Source of the DNA: Clostridia bacterium
GTDB taxonomy: Bacteria; Bacillota; Clostridia; Christensenellales; DTU072
Reading direction: 5' to 3'
Length of the DNA: 16,779 nucleotides
Assembly: GCA_028703745.1 (NCBI GenBank)
Contig: JAQVME010000008.1
Location: 1-16,779 of the forward strand
Positions 6,001 to 14,614 of the stretch are shown in pieces. Numbering within the stretch: the first letter of the stretch is position 1; every line of letters begins with the position of its first letter. The notes below the pieces were generated by a model. That model was not told the origin of the DNA. It worked only from the letters and a program-made list of their open reading frames with translations, and searched no databases. A program made the translations under genes and the position numbers.

Positions 6001-6934
6001 CCAAATAGTTCTCAACCCCCTCGGTGTTCCTTCCCGTATGAATATAGGGCAGGTGCTTGAGGTGCATCTTGGATTGGTTGCAAAGCTTATCGGCATCAAG
6101 ATTGCTACCCCCGTTTTTGACGGCGCTTCCGAGAACGACATAAAAGATATGTTTGAGCAGAACAATTTGCCTTTAGACGGCAAGGTTCAGCTTTATGACG
6201 GCAGAACGGGCGAGCCGTTCGAAAACAGGGTTACCGTAGGCTATATGTATATGCTAAAACTCGTTCACCTTGTTGACGACAAGATCCACGCGAGAAGCGT
6301 AGGTCCGTACTCGCTCGTAACGCAGCAGCCTCTAGGCGGCAAGGCGCAATTCGGCGGACAGCGCTTCGGCGAAATGGAAGTCTGGGCGCTTTATGCTTAC
6401 GGCGCGGCGAATATTCTGCAAGAAATCCTTACCGTCAAGTCCGATGACGTCATGGGCAGGCAGAAGGTGTTTGATTCAATAATAAAATCCGCGCTCACTA
6501 CAGAGCCGGGCATACCCGAGTCCTTCAAGGTTCTCATGAAAGAAATGCAGAGCCTAGGTCTTGATGTCAGGCTGCTCACAGACGGAGAAGAAGAAATTAA
6601 GCTTCCGGACGTGTTTGACGACGAGAGGGATTATGAGCAGGCTCATTCGACGAGAGACCCCGAGAAGGAGCTTTCACTCGATAACCTTGATTTCGGCAGA
6701 ATGTTCGGCAAAGAGAAGGATTCGCTTTTCGAGGACGACGACGATCTTATTGAGGATCGTGTCGGATTGGAGGAGACCAGTTTCGCCAATCTTTTCGACC
6801 TTGACGACGCCATCCAAGAGACAAAACCCGAAAGCGCAAAGCCCGCGGGACTTGAGGATGCCAACGATATCTTTAATTTTGACGATGCCGAAGCGATACT
6901 GCAAGGCGAATTTGACGACGACGACCAGATATAG
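3092..6934 (+). CDS. rpoB: RNA polymerase beta subunit
   Basis: This is the 1280-residue beta subunit, which forms the catalytic pincer of RNA polymerase and the rifampicin pocket. ATG at 3092 has AAAGGAG at 3078-3084; an in-frame TTG at 3020 would add 24 untypical residues and is rejected. Recognised blocks include the lobe region (about 50-390), rifampicin cluster I with GSSQLSQFMDQ (486 onward; Asp496, His506 and Ser511 are the equivalents of E. coli 516, 526 and 531), CPIETPEGQNIGL at 539-551, EEYELESRDTKLGEEQITRD, GDKMAGRHGNKG and the C-terminal clamp block GGKAQFGGQRFGEMEVWAL. Lys509 and Gln547 stand where E. coli has Arg529 and Pro567. The conserved core ends near 1165, and a tail of about 115 residues follows, strongly acidic, with three copies of an F-x-x-D-D motif. 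B. subtilis RpoB has 1193 residues, so most of the extra length is this tail. rplJ-rplL, the common upstream neighbours, are missing here. Confidence 0.99.
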   Translation: MSQKIHKIKCGNTDRWSFSQIKPILDMPYLIEVQKNSYEKFVNEGIREVFDDFSPIADYSGKMELEFLEHSLEGNCKYSVKECKDRDITFTSPLKVKVRLTIKETGEMKEQNVFMGDFPKMTEKGTFIINGAERVVVSQLVRSPGVYTKGAGDKNGVMRYDTTVIPNRGAWLEFEQDANNVLSVRVDRNRKITSTILLRALGYGTNDDLFALFDNDEMIVTTAQKDGDIISTEAAKIEVYRKLKPGEVPTSNGVDVLLSNIFFDSRRYDLSRVGRYKFNKKLSLAERIEKQILSRDVIADGEILAEKGEEVSKEKAKEIQDSGINVVYIVTPDEKEYKVIGNNTVDLAKYVDCNPKELGILENVYYPALLPLLETYGGDTEAMKTAIKENVDNLVLKHISVDDIVASVSYNLGMKFGFNPVDNIDHLSNRRVRSVGELLQNQFRIGIARLERVVRERMSIAQEPTEITPQSLINIRPVSSAIREFFGSSQLSQFMDQPNPIAELTHKRKLSALGPGGLNRERAGFEVRDVHHSHYGRMCPIETPEGQNIGLITSLSTYAKINEYGFIEAPYRLVNKKLGIVTEKVEYLTADEEDKYIIAQANEPLNEEGKFVNDRVTCRYRDFIKEYAAAKVDYMDVDPKQLVSVATSLIPFLENDDANRALMGSNMQRQAVPLLCPEAPIIGTGMEHKVAYDSGVCVLAKNSGTIARVVADEIVIKRDDNGELDYYSIQKFVRSNQGTCINQKPIVNKGDKINKGDIIADGPSIENGELALGRNILIGFMTWEGYNYEDAILISEELVKKDVFTSIHIEEYELESRDTKLGEEQITRDIPNVSEDLLKYLDEEGIVMVGAEVRSGDYLVGKVTPKGETELTPEERLLRAIFGEKAREVRDVSLKVPHGEGGTVVDVKVFTRENKDELEPGVNKLVRVYIAQKRKISVGDKMAGRHGNKGVISRVLPREDMPFLADGTPLQIVLNPLGVPSRMNIGQVLEVHLGLVAKLIGIKIATPVFDGASENDIKDMFEQNNLPLDGKVQLYDGRTGEPFENRVTVGYMYMLKLVHLVDDKIHARSVGPYSLVTQQPLGGKAQFGGQRFGEMEVWALYAYGAANILQEILTVKSDDVMGRQKVFDSIIKSALTTEPGIPESFKVLMKEMQSLGLDVRLLTDGEEEIKLPDVFDDERDYEQAHSTRDPEKELSLDNLDFGRMFGKEKDSLFEDDDDLIEDRVGLEETSFANLFDLDDAIQETKPESAKPAGLEDANDIFNFDDAEAILQGEFDDDDQI

Positions 6935-6943
6935 AGGTGACAA

Positions 6944-9900
6944 ATGTTGGAAAACAATAATTTTGATTCAATACAAATAGGCATTGCTTCCCCGGAGAAA
7001 ATCAGAGAGTGGTCTCACGGCGAAGTAACAAAGCCCGAAACCATAAATTACAGAACGCAAAAACCCGAAAGAGACGGACTGTTCTGCGAAAAAATATTCG
7101 GGCCGACACGCGACTATGAGTGCCACTGCGGAAAGTACAAAAGGATAAGATACAAGGGCGTTATATGCGACAAATGCGGCGTAGAAGTCACGAAGTCCAA
7201 GGTTAGAAGAGACCGTATGGGACATATTGAGCTTGCCGCTCCCGTTTCCCATATTTGGTATTTCCGCGGAGTGCCGTCGAGAATAAGCACTATACTGAAC
7301 ATGAGTCCCAAGCATGTCGAGCAGGTGATATATTTTGCCTCCTTCGTGGTACTCGACCCTAAGAAGAGCGAATTCTTCAAGAAACAGGTCATAAAAGACG
7401 AGGAATACAGAGAGGCGCTCGAGAAATACGGCGCTGACGGTTTCGTAGCGGGCATGGGCGCGGAAGTGTTAAAAAAGTTGCTTCGCGACCTTGATCTTGA
7501 CGCTGAAGCCGAAGAAATGAAAGAAATCATAGCCTCCTCGCAGGGGCTGAAGAAGATTAGAGCCGCCAAAAGGATGGAAATCATCGAGGCTTTCCGCAAG
7601 AGCGGTAACAAACCCGAATGGATGATTATGGACGTGCTTCCTGTCATTCCTCCCGAGCTTCGCCCCATGGTACAGCTTGACGGAGGCAGGTTCGCCACCA
7701 GCGACCTCAACGACCTTTACAGAAGGGTCATAAACAGGAACAACCGCCTAAAGAAGATGATAGAATCCGGCGCGCCCGATATCGTTATCAGAAACGAAAA
7801 GAGGATGCTGCAGGAGGCTGTGGATGCCTTGATAGACAATGGCAGACACGGCAAAGCCGTCACAGGTCCCGGCAATAGAAACCTCAAATCCCTTTCGGAT
7901 ATGTTGCGGGGTAAGCAAGGCCGTTTCAGGCAGAACCTATTGGGAAAACGTGTCGACTACTCCGGACGTTCGGTTATCGTGGTAGGACCCGAGCTCAAGA
8001 TTTTCCAATGCGGACTTCCGAAGGAAATGGCGCTGGAACTCTTCAAGCCGTTCGTATTCAGAAAGCTTGTAGATCTGGGCATCTCGCACAACATTAAGAG
8101 CGCGAAGAGAGCCGTAGAGAGACAGAAGCCTCAGGTATGGGATATCCTTGAGGAGGTCATAAAAGACCATCCCGTAATGCTGAACAGAGCGCCCACGCTG
8201 CATAGACTGGGCATTCAGGCCTTCGAGCCCGTGCTGGTTGAGGGCAGAGCGATAAAACTGCATCCGTTGGTTTGCCCGGCGTTCAACGCCGACTTTGACG
8301 GAGACCAGATGGCGGTACACGTGCCCCTATCAATCGAGGCGCAGACCGAAGCGAGAATACTCATGCTCTCCAGCAACAACATTCTGCGGCTTTCCGACGG
8401 AAAACCCATAGTCAGCCCGACGCAGGATATGATTATCGGCGCTTATTACCTTACGCAGGACAAACCCGGCGCGAAAGGCGAGGGCAGATGGTTTATGAGT
8501 CCCGACGAGGCAAAAATGGCGTACCAAGTAGGCGACATCGAGCTTCAGGCAAGAATAAAGGTTCGCGTAAAAAAAGAAATAGACGGCAAGCCTTATCAAA
8601 AGATTGTCGAGATTACTGCCGGCAAAATAATCTTCAACGAAGCCATTCCTCAGGATCTGGGTTTTGTTCCTAGAGACACCCCCGACCAGATGATGGATTA
8701 CGAGATAGACTTCCTTATCAGCAAGAAACAGTTGTCCCAGATCGTCGAAAACTGCTTCAAGCTCAAGGGCGCTACCGAAGTCAGTATTGTGCTGGACAAG
8801 ATAAAGACACTGGGCTTCAAATATTCAACCATAGGAGCCATTACTACCAGCATATTTGATATGCAGATTCCCGGCTCAAAGAAAGAAATCCTCAAAAAAG
8901 CAGAGGAGGACGTGCTGGGCATAGAAAAGAACTTCAAGAGAGGACTTATCACCGAAGAAGAGAGATACGCCGAAGTCGTAGAAATCTGGAAGAAAGCGAC
9001 AGACGATGTTGAAAGAGACCTCGAAGCCAACTTCAAGAATTTCGACAAGATGAACCCCATCTGGATGATGGCAAACTCCGGCGCCCGTGGCAGCATGCAA
9101 CAGATAAAACAGTTGTCAGGTATGCGCGGACTTATGAACGATCCTACCGGTAAGGTTATCGAAATCCCCGTAAAATCCTCCTTCCGTGAAGGTTTGTCGG
9201 TGCTTGAATACTTTATTTCCTCTCACGGCGCAAGAAAGGGCGGAGCCGATACGGCGCTAAAAACTGCTGACTCAGGTTATCTTACCAGAAGGCTTGTCGA
9301 CGTAGCGCAGGACGTAATTGTGCGCGAAGAAGACTGCGGCGACAAAAAGGGTTTCATCATCAAGAATCTTTATGACGTCAACGGCAGACTTGTAGAGGAG
9401 CTGAAGGAAAGGCTTATCGGCAGATACACTGTTGACGCCGTAAAACACCCGGAAACCGGAGAAGTCATCGTTGCCGCTGACTCGCTTATTACCGAGGACC
9501 AGGCAAACGCTATTGAGAAAGCTGCCATAAAAGAAATCAGAATCAGGAACGTGCTTTCCTGCAAAACCAAAGTCGGCATATGCGCGAAGTGTTACGGCGC
9601 AAATATGTCGTCGGGCAACATTGTCAAGCTCGGCGAGGCAGTGGGCATAATAGCTGCGCAATCAATCGGCGAGCCCGGCACACAGCTCACAATGAGAACC
9701 TTCCATACGGGCGGCGTCGCATCAGTCGCGGACATCACTCAAGGTCTTCCCAGAGTTGTGGAGCTATTTGAAGCCAGAAAGCCCAAGGGCGAAGCCATCG
9801 TTGCCGACATAAAAGGCGAAGTAAATGTGCGCGAGGAGAAAGGACAAAGGCTACTCAGCGTCAAAAACGGCGACAATATGTTCGAATACAAGATTCCTTT

Positions 9901-10525
9901 CGGCGTCAAGCTTACCGTGAAGAGCGGGGATATTATTGAAGCCGGCGATCCGTTGTTCTTAGGCTCGGTTAATCCGCAGGATATATTGAGAACAAAAGGC
10001 GCGGTAGGCGTACAGGAGTCAATGATAAGAGAAGTGCAGTCAGCGTACAGATCCAACGGCGTTCATATAAATGACAAGCACATAGAGGTTATTGTGCGTC
10101 AGATGCTCAGAAAGGTAAAGGTCAGCAATCCGCACGATACTGAACTGCTTATGAACGAATTGATTGATAGGAACAGGCTGGAGCAAGCCAACGAAAAGGT
10201 GCTCGAGGCCGGCGGTATGCCTGCCACGGCAGCGCGCGTGTTGCTCGGTATATCAAAAGCCGCTTTGGCTACGGAATCCTTCCTTTCGGCGGCTTCCTTC
10301 CAAGAGACGGCAAGAGTGCTTACAGACGCCGCCATAAAGAACAAGGTCGACCACCTGTTGGGACTCAAAGAAAACGTCATTATCGGCAAGCTTATTCCCG
10401 CCGGTACCGGCATGAAGCAGTACAGGAACGTCACTCTTGAATTTGCCGGCGAAAAAATCCCGCAGAGGGAAACCATGCTGGAGCACGAAGAAATGGATTA
10501 TGACAAGGCAGAGGACTTAGAATAA
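6944..10525 (+). CDS. rpoC: RNA polymerase beta' subunit
   Basis: The 1193-residue beta' subunit carries the catalytic magnesium site NADFDGDQM, with Asp450, Asp452 and Asp454. The N-terminal zinc site has Cys60, Cys62, Cys75 and Cys78, and the second zinc site Cys798, Cys873, Cys880 and Cys883. The clamp and rudder region lies around GRHGKAVTGPGNR (300-312), and the trigger loop near EPGTQLTMRTFHTGG. The length is that of firmicute RpoC, without the large insertion of the E. coli protein. AGAGGTGA (6933-6940) overlaps the rpoB stop codon and serves as ribosome binding site; the gap to rpoB is 9 nt, so the two subunits are made from one transcript. The C-terminal residues (HEEMDYDKAEDLE) are acidic. 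It is followed by metK rather than by the rpsL-rpsG-fusA group. Confidence 0.99.
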   Translation: MLENNNFDSIQIGIASPEKIREWSHGEVTKPETINYRTQKPERDGLFCEKIFGPTRDYECHCGKYKRIRYKGVICDKCGVEVTKSKVRRDRMGHIELAAPVSHIWYFRGVPSRISTILNMSPKHVEQVIYFASFVVLDPKKSEFFKKQVIKDEEYREALEKYGADGFVAGMGAEVLKKLLRDLDLDAEAEEMKEIIASSQGLKKIRAAKRMEIIEAFRKSGNKPEWMIMDVLPVIPPELRPMVQLDGGRFATSDLNDLYRRVINRNNRLKKMIESGAPDIVIRNEKRMLQEAVDALIDNGRHGKAVTGPGNRNLKSLSDMLRGKQGRFRQNLLGKRVDYSGRSVIVVGPELKIFQCGLPKEMALELFKPFVFRKLVDLGISHNIKSAKRAVERQKPQVWDILEEVIKDHPVMLNRAPTLHRLGIQAFEPVLVEGRAIKLHPLVCPAFNADFDGDQMAVHVPLSIEAQTEARILMLSSNNILRLSDGKPIVSPTQDMIIGAYYLTQDKPGAKGEGRWFMSPDEAKMAYQVGDIELQARIKVRVKKEIDGKPYQKIVEITAGKIIFNEAIPQDLGFVPRDTPDQMMDYEIDFLISKKQLSQIVENCFKLKGATEVSIVLDKIKTLGFKYSTIGAITTSIFDMQIPGSKKEILKKAEEDVLGIEKNFKRGLITEEERYAEVVEIWKKATDDVERDLEANFKNFDKMNPIWMMANSGARGSMQQIKQLSGMRGLMNDPTGKVIEIPVKSSFREGLSVLEYFISSHGARKGGADTALKTADSGYLTRRLVDVAQDVIVREEDCGDKKGFIIKNLYDVNGRLVEELKERLIGRYTVDAVKHPETGEVIVAADSLITEDQANAIEKAAIKEIRIRNVLSCKTKVGICAKCYGANMSSGNIVKLGEAVGIIAAQSIGEPGTQLTMRTFHTGGVASVADITQGLPRVVELFEARKPKGEAIVADIKGEVNVREEKGQRLLSVKNGDNMFEYKIPFGVKLTVKSGDIIEAGDPLFLGSVNPQDILRTKGAVGVQESMIREVQSAYRSNGVHINDKHIEVIVRQMLRKVKVSNPHDTELLMNELIDRNRLEQANEKVLEAGGMPATAARVLLGISKAALATESFLSAASFQETARVLTDAAIKNKVDHLLGLKENVIIGKLIPAGTGMKQYRNVTLEFAGEKIPQRETMLEHEEMDYDKAEDLE

Positions 10526-10536
10526 AAGGAGAAAGG

Positions 10537-11709
10537 ATGAAAAGGCTTTTTACTTCAGAAAGCGTAACAGAAGGACATCCGGACAAAATATGCGACCAGA
10601 TTAGCGACGCTATTTTGGACTCAATCCTTGAACAGGACAGCAATGCAAGAGTTGCGTGCGAAACTTGCACGACGACGGGACTTGTACTTGTCATGGGTGA
10701 AATAACAACCAACGCTTACGTCGACATCGCCGGTATCGCCAGAGAAACCATAAAAAAAATAGGCTATGACTCCTCTGAACTGGGATTTGACTACAACACT
10801 TGCGCCATTCTCACCGCCATAAACGAACAGTCTGCCGATATAGCGCTGGGCGTTAACGAAAGTCTGGAATGCAAGGACGAGTGCGGCGACAGGCTGGACA
10901 ACATAGGCGCGGGAGACCAAGGCATGATGTTCGGCTACGCTACGGACGAGACCGAGGAGTATATGCCGCTGGCTTTGATGCTGGCGCACAAGCTCTGCCA
11001 ACGTGTCACAGACGTCAGGAAGCAACGGCTTGTAGACTATCTGCGCCCCGACGGCAAGGCTCAAGTTACCGTAGAATACGACGAGGGAAAGCCTGTCAGA
11101 GTTGAGGCGGTGGTGCTCTCTACTCAACATAGCGAAAGCGTTGATATCAAGACGCTCCGTGAAGAAATGACCGAATTGGTTGTAAAAGAGGTTATTCCGT
11201 CGGGTATGCTGGACAAGGATACTAAGATATATATCAACCCCACGGGCAGATTCGTCAAGGGCGGACCAAACGCCGACAGCGGCTTGACCGGTCGGAAAAT
11301 AATTGTGGATACTTACGGCGGCTATGTTCCCCACGGCGGAGGTGCCTTTTCGGGCAAGGACGCCACGAAGGTGGACAGAAGCGCGGCATATTATGCAAGG
11401 TATGTAGCCAAGAATGTCGTAGCGGCAGGGCTGGCAAGCAAGTGCGAAATATGTGTGGCTTACGCTATAGGCAAAGCCAATCCCGTGTCCATAGACATAA
11501 AGACTTTCGGCACGGCGACTGTCGACGAGAACAAGCTGGTTGCAGCCATTAAGAAGGTGTTTGATTTCCGCCCGCAGGCTATTATCGAAAATCTGAACCT
11601 CAGACAGCCGCAATATTTCAAGACGGCAAGCTACGGGCATTTCGGCAGGTGCTGTTTCAGTTGGGAACAGACCGATAAGGTTGAAGCGCTCAAAGCCTGT
11701 CTGTCATAA
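10537..11709 (+). CDS. metK: S-adenosylmethionine synthetase
   Basis: The 390-residue enzyme makes S-adenosylmethionine from methionine and ATP. SESVTEGHPDKICDQISD at 7-24 contains His14 and Asp16 of the ATP and magnesium site. The signature GAGDQGMMFGYA starts at 124 and the second signature GGGAFSGKD lies at 267-275; Ala276 stands where proline is common. Length and all motifs indicate a full, active enzyme acting as a cytoplasmic oligomer. AAAGGAG (10525-10531) lies 5 nt before the ATG and 11 nt separate it from rpoC. In Bacillus and many clostridia metK is controlled by its own SAM-sensing leader. There is no space for one here, so expression should follow the polymerase genes. The last base of its TAA stop (11709) is also the first base of the recD2 start. 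Confidence 0.98.
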   Translation: MKRLFTSESVTEGHPDKICDQISDAILDSILEQDSNARVACETCTTTGLVLVMGEITTNAYVDIAGIARETIKKIGYDSSELGFDYNTCAILTAINEQSADIALGVNESLECKDECGDRLDNIGAGDQGMMFGYATDETEEYMPLALMLAHKLCQRVTDVRKQRLVDYLRPDGKAQVTVEYDEGKPVRVEAVVLSTQHSESVDIKTLREEMTELVVKEVIPSGMLDKDTKIYINPTGRFVKGGPNADSGLTGRKIIVDTYGGYVPHGGGAFSGKDATKVDRSAAYYARYVAKNVVAAGLASKCEICVAYAIGKANPVSIDIKTFGTATVDENKLVAAIKKVFDFRPQAIIENLNLRQPQYFKTASYGHFGRCCFSWEQTDKVEALKACLS

Positions 11710-13892
11710 TGGTTATACGAGGCACAGTAGACGAAATAATTTTTAGAAACGAAGAAAACGGCTATACCGTAATGAATTTTGACGCCGACGGCACTCTTGT
11801 GGTGGCAGTCGGCGTTTTTCCGTTTATTAGCCAGGGCGAACGTCTCGAACTGACGGGAGAAAACAAGTTCAACGCAAAATTCGGCGAGCAGTTCGTAGTC
11901 TCGAACGTCGACTTCTCAAAGCCCAACGACGCAGACAGCATTAAGAAATACCTTTCAAGCGGCTTGTTCCGCGGCGTGGGCGAAATCACCGCCGAAACCA
12001 TAGTCAAAAAATTCGGCGCAGAAACGCTGGATATCATAGAAAAGTATCCGCATATGCTGGCTCAAATCAGCGGCATCGGACCCAAAAGAGCCCAAGAAAT
12101 CTCAAAATGCTATATTGAGAACAGCCGCATAAAGGACACCGTGCTGTTTCTGCAAAAATACGGCATTACTACGGCGCTGGCGCTAAAGATATACAAGCAT
12201 TACGAAGAGGATACCGCGATAGTCGTCCAAAGCAACCCGTACAAGCTTGTTGAGGACATAGAGGGCGTGGGATTTTTGACGGCGGACAGACTTGCCGAAA
12301 AGCTGGGCGTCGACCGTGACAGCAAGTTTCGGCTTAAAGCGGCAATTTATTACATTCTTCAAGAGGCATCGGGCAAGAACGGACATACCTATCTCCCCCG
12401 CGAGCTGCTCATAAAAGAGACCGTCAGGCTGACGGATGTTGATGACGAGCCGCGTATCGCCGAGGTGCTTGACGAGGATAGAAATGGACTCAGGGAAGTG
12501 CTGATTGACGGAGAACAGGGCTACTGCCTTTCTCTGAATTACCTCACCGAAAACAGCATAGCCGCCAAACTCATAAATCTCCGCAATTCCGACAGCCTTG
12601 ACCTGGATTTGGACACCGAGCTGCGTAACTATGAGCAAACAAACGACATAGTGCTGGATGTGCAACAGCGACTGGCAATAAAGAGCGCCATAAACGACGG
12701 CGTGGTCATAATAACCGGCGGTCCGGGCACGGGAAAGACGACCATCATAAAATGTATAACGTCTATTCTGGGGCAAAGAGGCTTCGAGGTTGCGCTGTCT
12801 GCGCCCACGGGTCGGGCGGCGAAACGTATGAGCGAGGCAACGGGCGCCGAGGCAAAGACGTTGCACAGACTGCTGGGCATCAACACCAAGAATTTTGACA
12901 TAAACGAGCTGGACACTCTCGACTGCGACGTCATAATCGTAGACGAGATAAGTATGGCGGACATATATATTTTTAACGCGCTGCTCAAGGCAGTGCCGGA
13001 CGGAGCGCGGCTGGTGCTGGTGGGAGACAAAGACCAGTTGCCGTCGGTGGCGTGCGGCAACATTCTTGCGGACATGATAGCAAGCGAACTTTTCACCACG
13101 GTTTATCTCGACGAGATTTACCGACAAGCAAAGGAGAGCATGATAGTTGTCAACGCGCACAGAATAAACAATTCGCAGATGCCCGTAACCAAGAACTCAA
13201 AAGATTTTTTTATCGATTACAAGAGTCAGCCTTCCGACATAAAGGACAGCATCATTTCCATGGCTTCGAAGCGTATTCCGGAATTTCTTGATATAAGCCC
13301 GAGAGATATTCAGGTGTTATCTCCGATGAAGAAAGGCATAGCCGGCGTTGAGGCGCTCAACGAAAGACTGCAACAGGTACTAAATCCCGAGGGCAAACAG
13401 GTTGTTTATAAAAACCGTATTTTCAGAGTTGGAGACAAGGTCATGCAGACTGTCAACAATTACACCATAGAATGGCTAAAAAATGACATTTTCCGTGAAA
13501 ACGGCACAGGCGTATTCAACGGAGATATAGGCTATATCATTGATATAAGCAACGGCTCGCTGATTGTCGAGTTCGAGGACGGCAAATTGGTTACTTATCA
13601 GGCGGGCGACCTTGAGGAGTTGATGACGGCGTACTGCATAAGCGTGCATAAATCTCAGGGTTCGGAGTTCCCCGTTGTTATTATTGCGGTGACGGGCGGA
13701 AGCTATGCCATATTGACAAAGAACCTGCTATATACCGCGGTAACGCGCGCCAAAAAAATGGCGGTTATTGTCGGGGACGAAGAAAATATCGAAAAAATGG
13801 TCAAAAATAATTATATAACGCGGCGGTTCTCCATGCTCAGAGATTTTTTGATTAAGAACCGCGCAAAATTCCAGAAGCTGTGGGGGGTATAA
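11709..13892 (+). CDS. recD2: RecD2-type 5'-3' DNA helicase (RecD-like, RecBC-independent)
   Basis: This 727-residue superfamily 1B helicase matches RecD2, which works without RecBC in repair and replication-fork maintenance in Gram-positive bacteria. Residues 1-75 form the RecD2-specific OB-like N-terminus. Helix-hairpin-helix elements follow (GVGEITAETI at about 89-98, ISGIGPKRA at 120-128, IEGVGFLTA at 184-192). The Walker A motif GGPGTGKTT is at 337-345, Walker B VDEISM at 401-406, and motif III VGDKDQLPSVACG at 428-440. The UvrD-like C-terminal motif VHKSQGSEF starts at 646, and VAV-type ending TAVTRAKK lies near 680. All helicase motifs are intact. Its ATG shares one base with the metK stop (TAATG), and no Shine-Dalgarno sequence is visible, so translation probably depends on ribosomes finishing metK. 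No recB or recC is nearby. Confidence 0.95.
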   Translation: MVIRGTVDEIIFRNEENGYTVMNFDADGTLVVAVGVFPFISQGERLELTGENKFNAKFGEQFVVSNVDFSKPNDADSIKKYLSSGLFRGVGEITAETIVKKFGAETLDIIEKYPHMLAQISGIGPKRAQEISKCYIENSRIKDTVLFLQKYGITTALALKIYKHYEEDTAIVVQSNPYKLVEDIEGVGFLTADRLAEKLGVDRDSKFRLKAAIYYILQEASGKNGHTYLPRELLIKETVRLTDVDDEPRIAEVLDEDRNGLREVLIDGEQGYCLSLNYLTENSIAAKLINLRNSDSLDLDLDTELRNYEQTNDIVLDVQQRLAIKSAINDGVVIITGGPGTGKTTIIKCITSILGQRGFEVALSAPTGRAAKRMSEATGAEAKTLHRLLGINTKNFDINELDTLDCDVIIVDEISMADIYIFNALLKAVPDGARLVLVGDKDQLPSVACGNILADMIASELFTTVYLDEIYRQAKESMIVVNAHRINNSQMPVTKNSKDFFIDYKSQPSDIKDSIISMASKRIPEFLDISPRDIQVLSPMKKGIAGVEALNERLQQVLNPEGKQVVYKNRIFRVGDKVMQTVNNYTIEWLKNDIFRENGTGVFNGDIGYIIDISNGSLIVEFEDGKLVTYQAGDLEELMTAYCISVHKSQGSEFPVVIIAVTGGSYAILTKNLLYTAVTRAKKMAVIVGDEENIEKMVKNNYITRRFSMLRDFLIKNRAKFQKLWGV

Positions 13893-14614
13893 TGAACCTT
13901 TCGAAGCTGACCGGCGGTTTGGTAAAAGCGTTTTTTCCTCCGGATATAACCTGTATATGCTGCAACGGCGAGTTGGCGACTGACGCCGAAAGAAAGTATT
14001 GTATCTGTGAGGGTTGTGAAAAGGATCTGGAAAATATATCGTGGAAGGTCGACGAGATAGACAACGAGAGCTTATATTTCGCAAATTTTTATACCGTGTT
14101 CAGCTATAGCGGCGCAGCAAAAAAGCTCATCGTAGGCTTCAAGGACGGCAACAGACCGTATTTGGGAGATTATATGGCGAGGCTGATGTCTTCGGTGTAC
14201 GAAGAAAAAAACCTTCGCGCCGACTGTGTCGTTTATGTGCCGTCCTCGGCAAAAAAGATTGCCGTAAGGGGCTATGACCATATGAAGATAATTGCAGACA
14301 GCTTCGCAAAGCGGTGCGGTCTTCCCGTCATAGAAGCGCTGAGACGAGTCAAGCAAGGCGAGGATCAGACGCAAAGTACGGACAGGTACGGCAACATAAA
14401 AGGACAGTTCGAGCCGTGGCAAAGCGCAGGCGTCCGCGGCAAAAGGGCGCTACTTCTCGACGATGTTGTAACCACGGGCGCCACGGCATCTGAGTGTTCA
14501 AGACTGCTTTTGGAAGCAAAGGCGGAGAAGGTGACGCTGCTGACATTCGCTGAGGCGGGGAGCTTTGCCGCATACAAGGTCTATGCCGCGCGCCGCATGG
14601 CGCAGCGCAAATAA
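13892..14614 (+). CDS. comF: ComF-family double-zinc-ribbon phosphoribosyltransferase-like protein
   Basis: The 240-residue protein has the ComF layout. An N-terminal zinc ribbon with Cys21-x2-Cys24 and Cys39-x2-Cys42 follows the hydrophobic FFPPDITC segment. The phosphoribosyltransferase domain holds YVPSSAKKIAVRGYDHM in the middle and the PRPP-loop motif LLLDDVVTTGAT, with Asp190, Asp191, Thr194, Thr195 and Gly196. ComFC/ComF proteins are needed for natural transformation in several bacteria, acting on incoming single-stranded DNA, but many species keep the gene without known competence. ATG 13892 overlaps the recD2 TAA stop by one base. A G6 run (13882-13887) just upstream is a crude ribosome binding site with tight spacing. 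A GTG at 13880 in frame is possible but less likely. Its place after a helicase gene fits a DNA-processing role. Confidence 0.92.
   Translation: MNLSKLTGGLVKAFFPPDITCICCNGELATDAERKYCICEGCEKDLENISWKVDEIDNESLYFANFYTVFSYSGAAKKLIVGFKDGNRPYLGDYMARLMSSVYEEKNLRADCVVYVPSSAKKIAVRGYDHMKIIADSFAKRCGLPVIEALRRVKQGEDQTQSTDRYGNIKGQFEPWQSAGVRGKRALLLDDVVTTGATASECSRLLLEAKAEKVTLLTFAEAGSFAAYKVYAARRMAQRK

Noticed and set aside
10490..10540. SAM riboswitch before metK
   Set aside because: Only 11 nt separate rpoC and metK, and no riboswitch-like structure is visible in the end of rpoC.
10621..11640. 339-codon open frame antisense to metK
   Set aside because: It is a mirror of the strongly biased metK coding frame, has no recognisable domain and no own ribosome binding site.
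12183..13160. 325-codon open frame antisense to recD2
   Set aside because: The composition is that of a shadow frame; the recD2 frame with all helicase motifs covers the same bases.
13848..13893. TATAAT at the comF start codon as a promoter
   Set aside because: The nearest -35-like box (TTGATT at 13848) is 34 nt away and a transcript would start inside comF; the match arises from the TAATG overlap.
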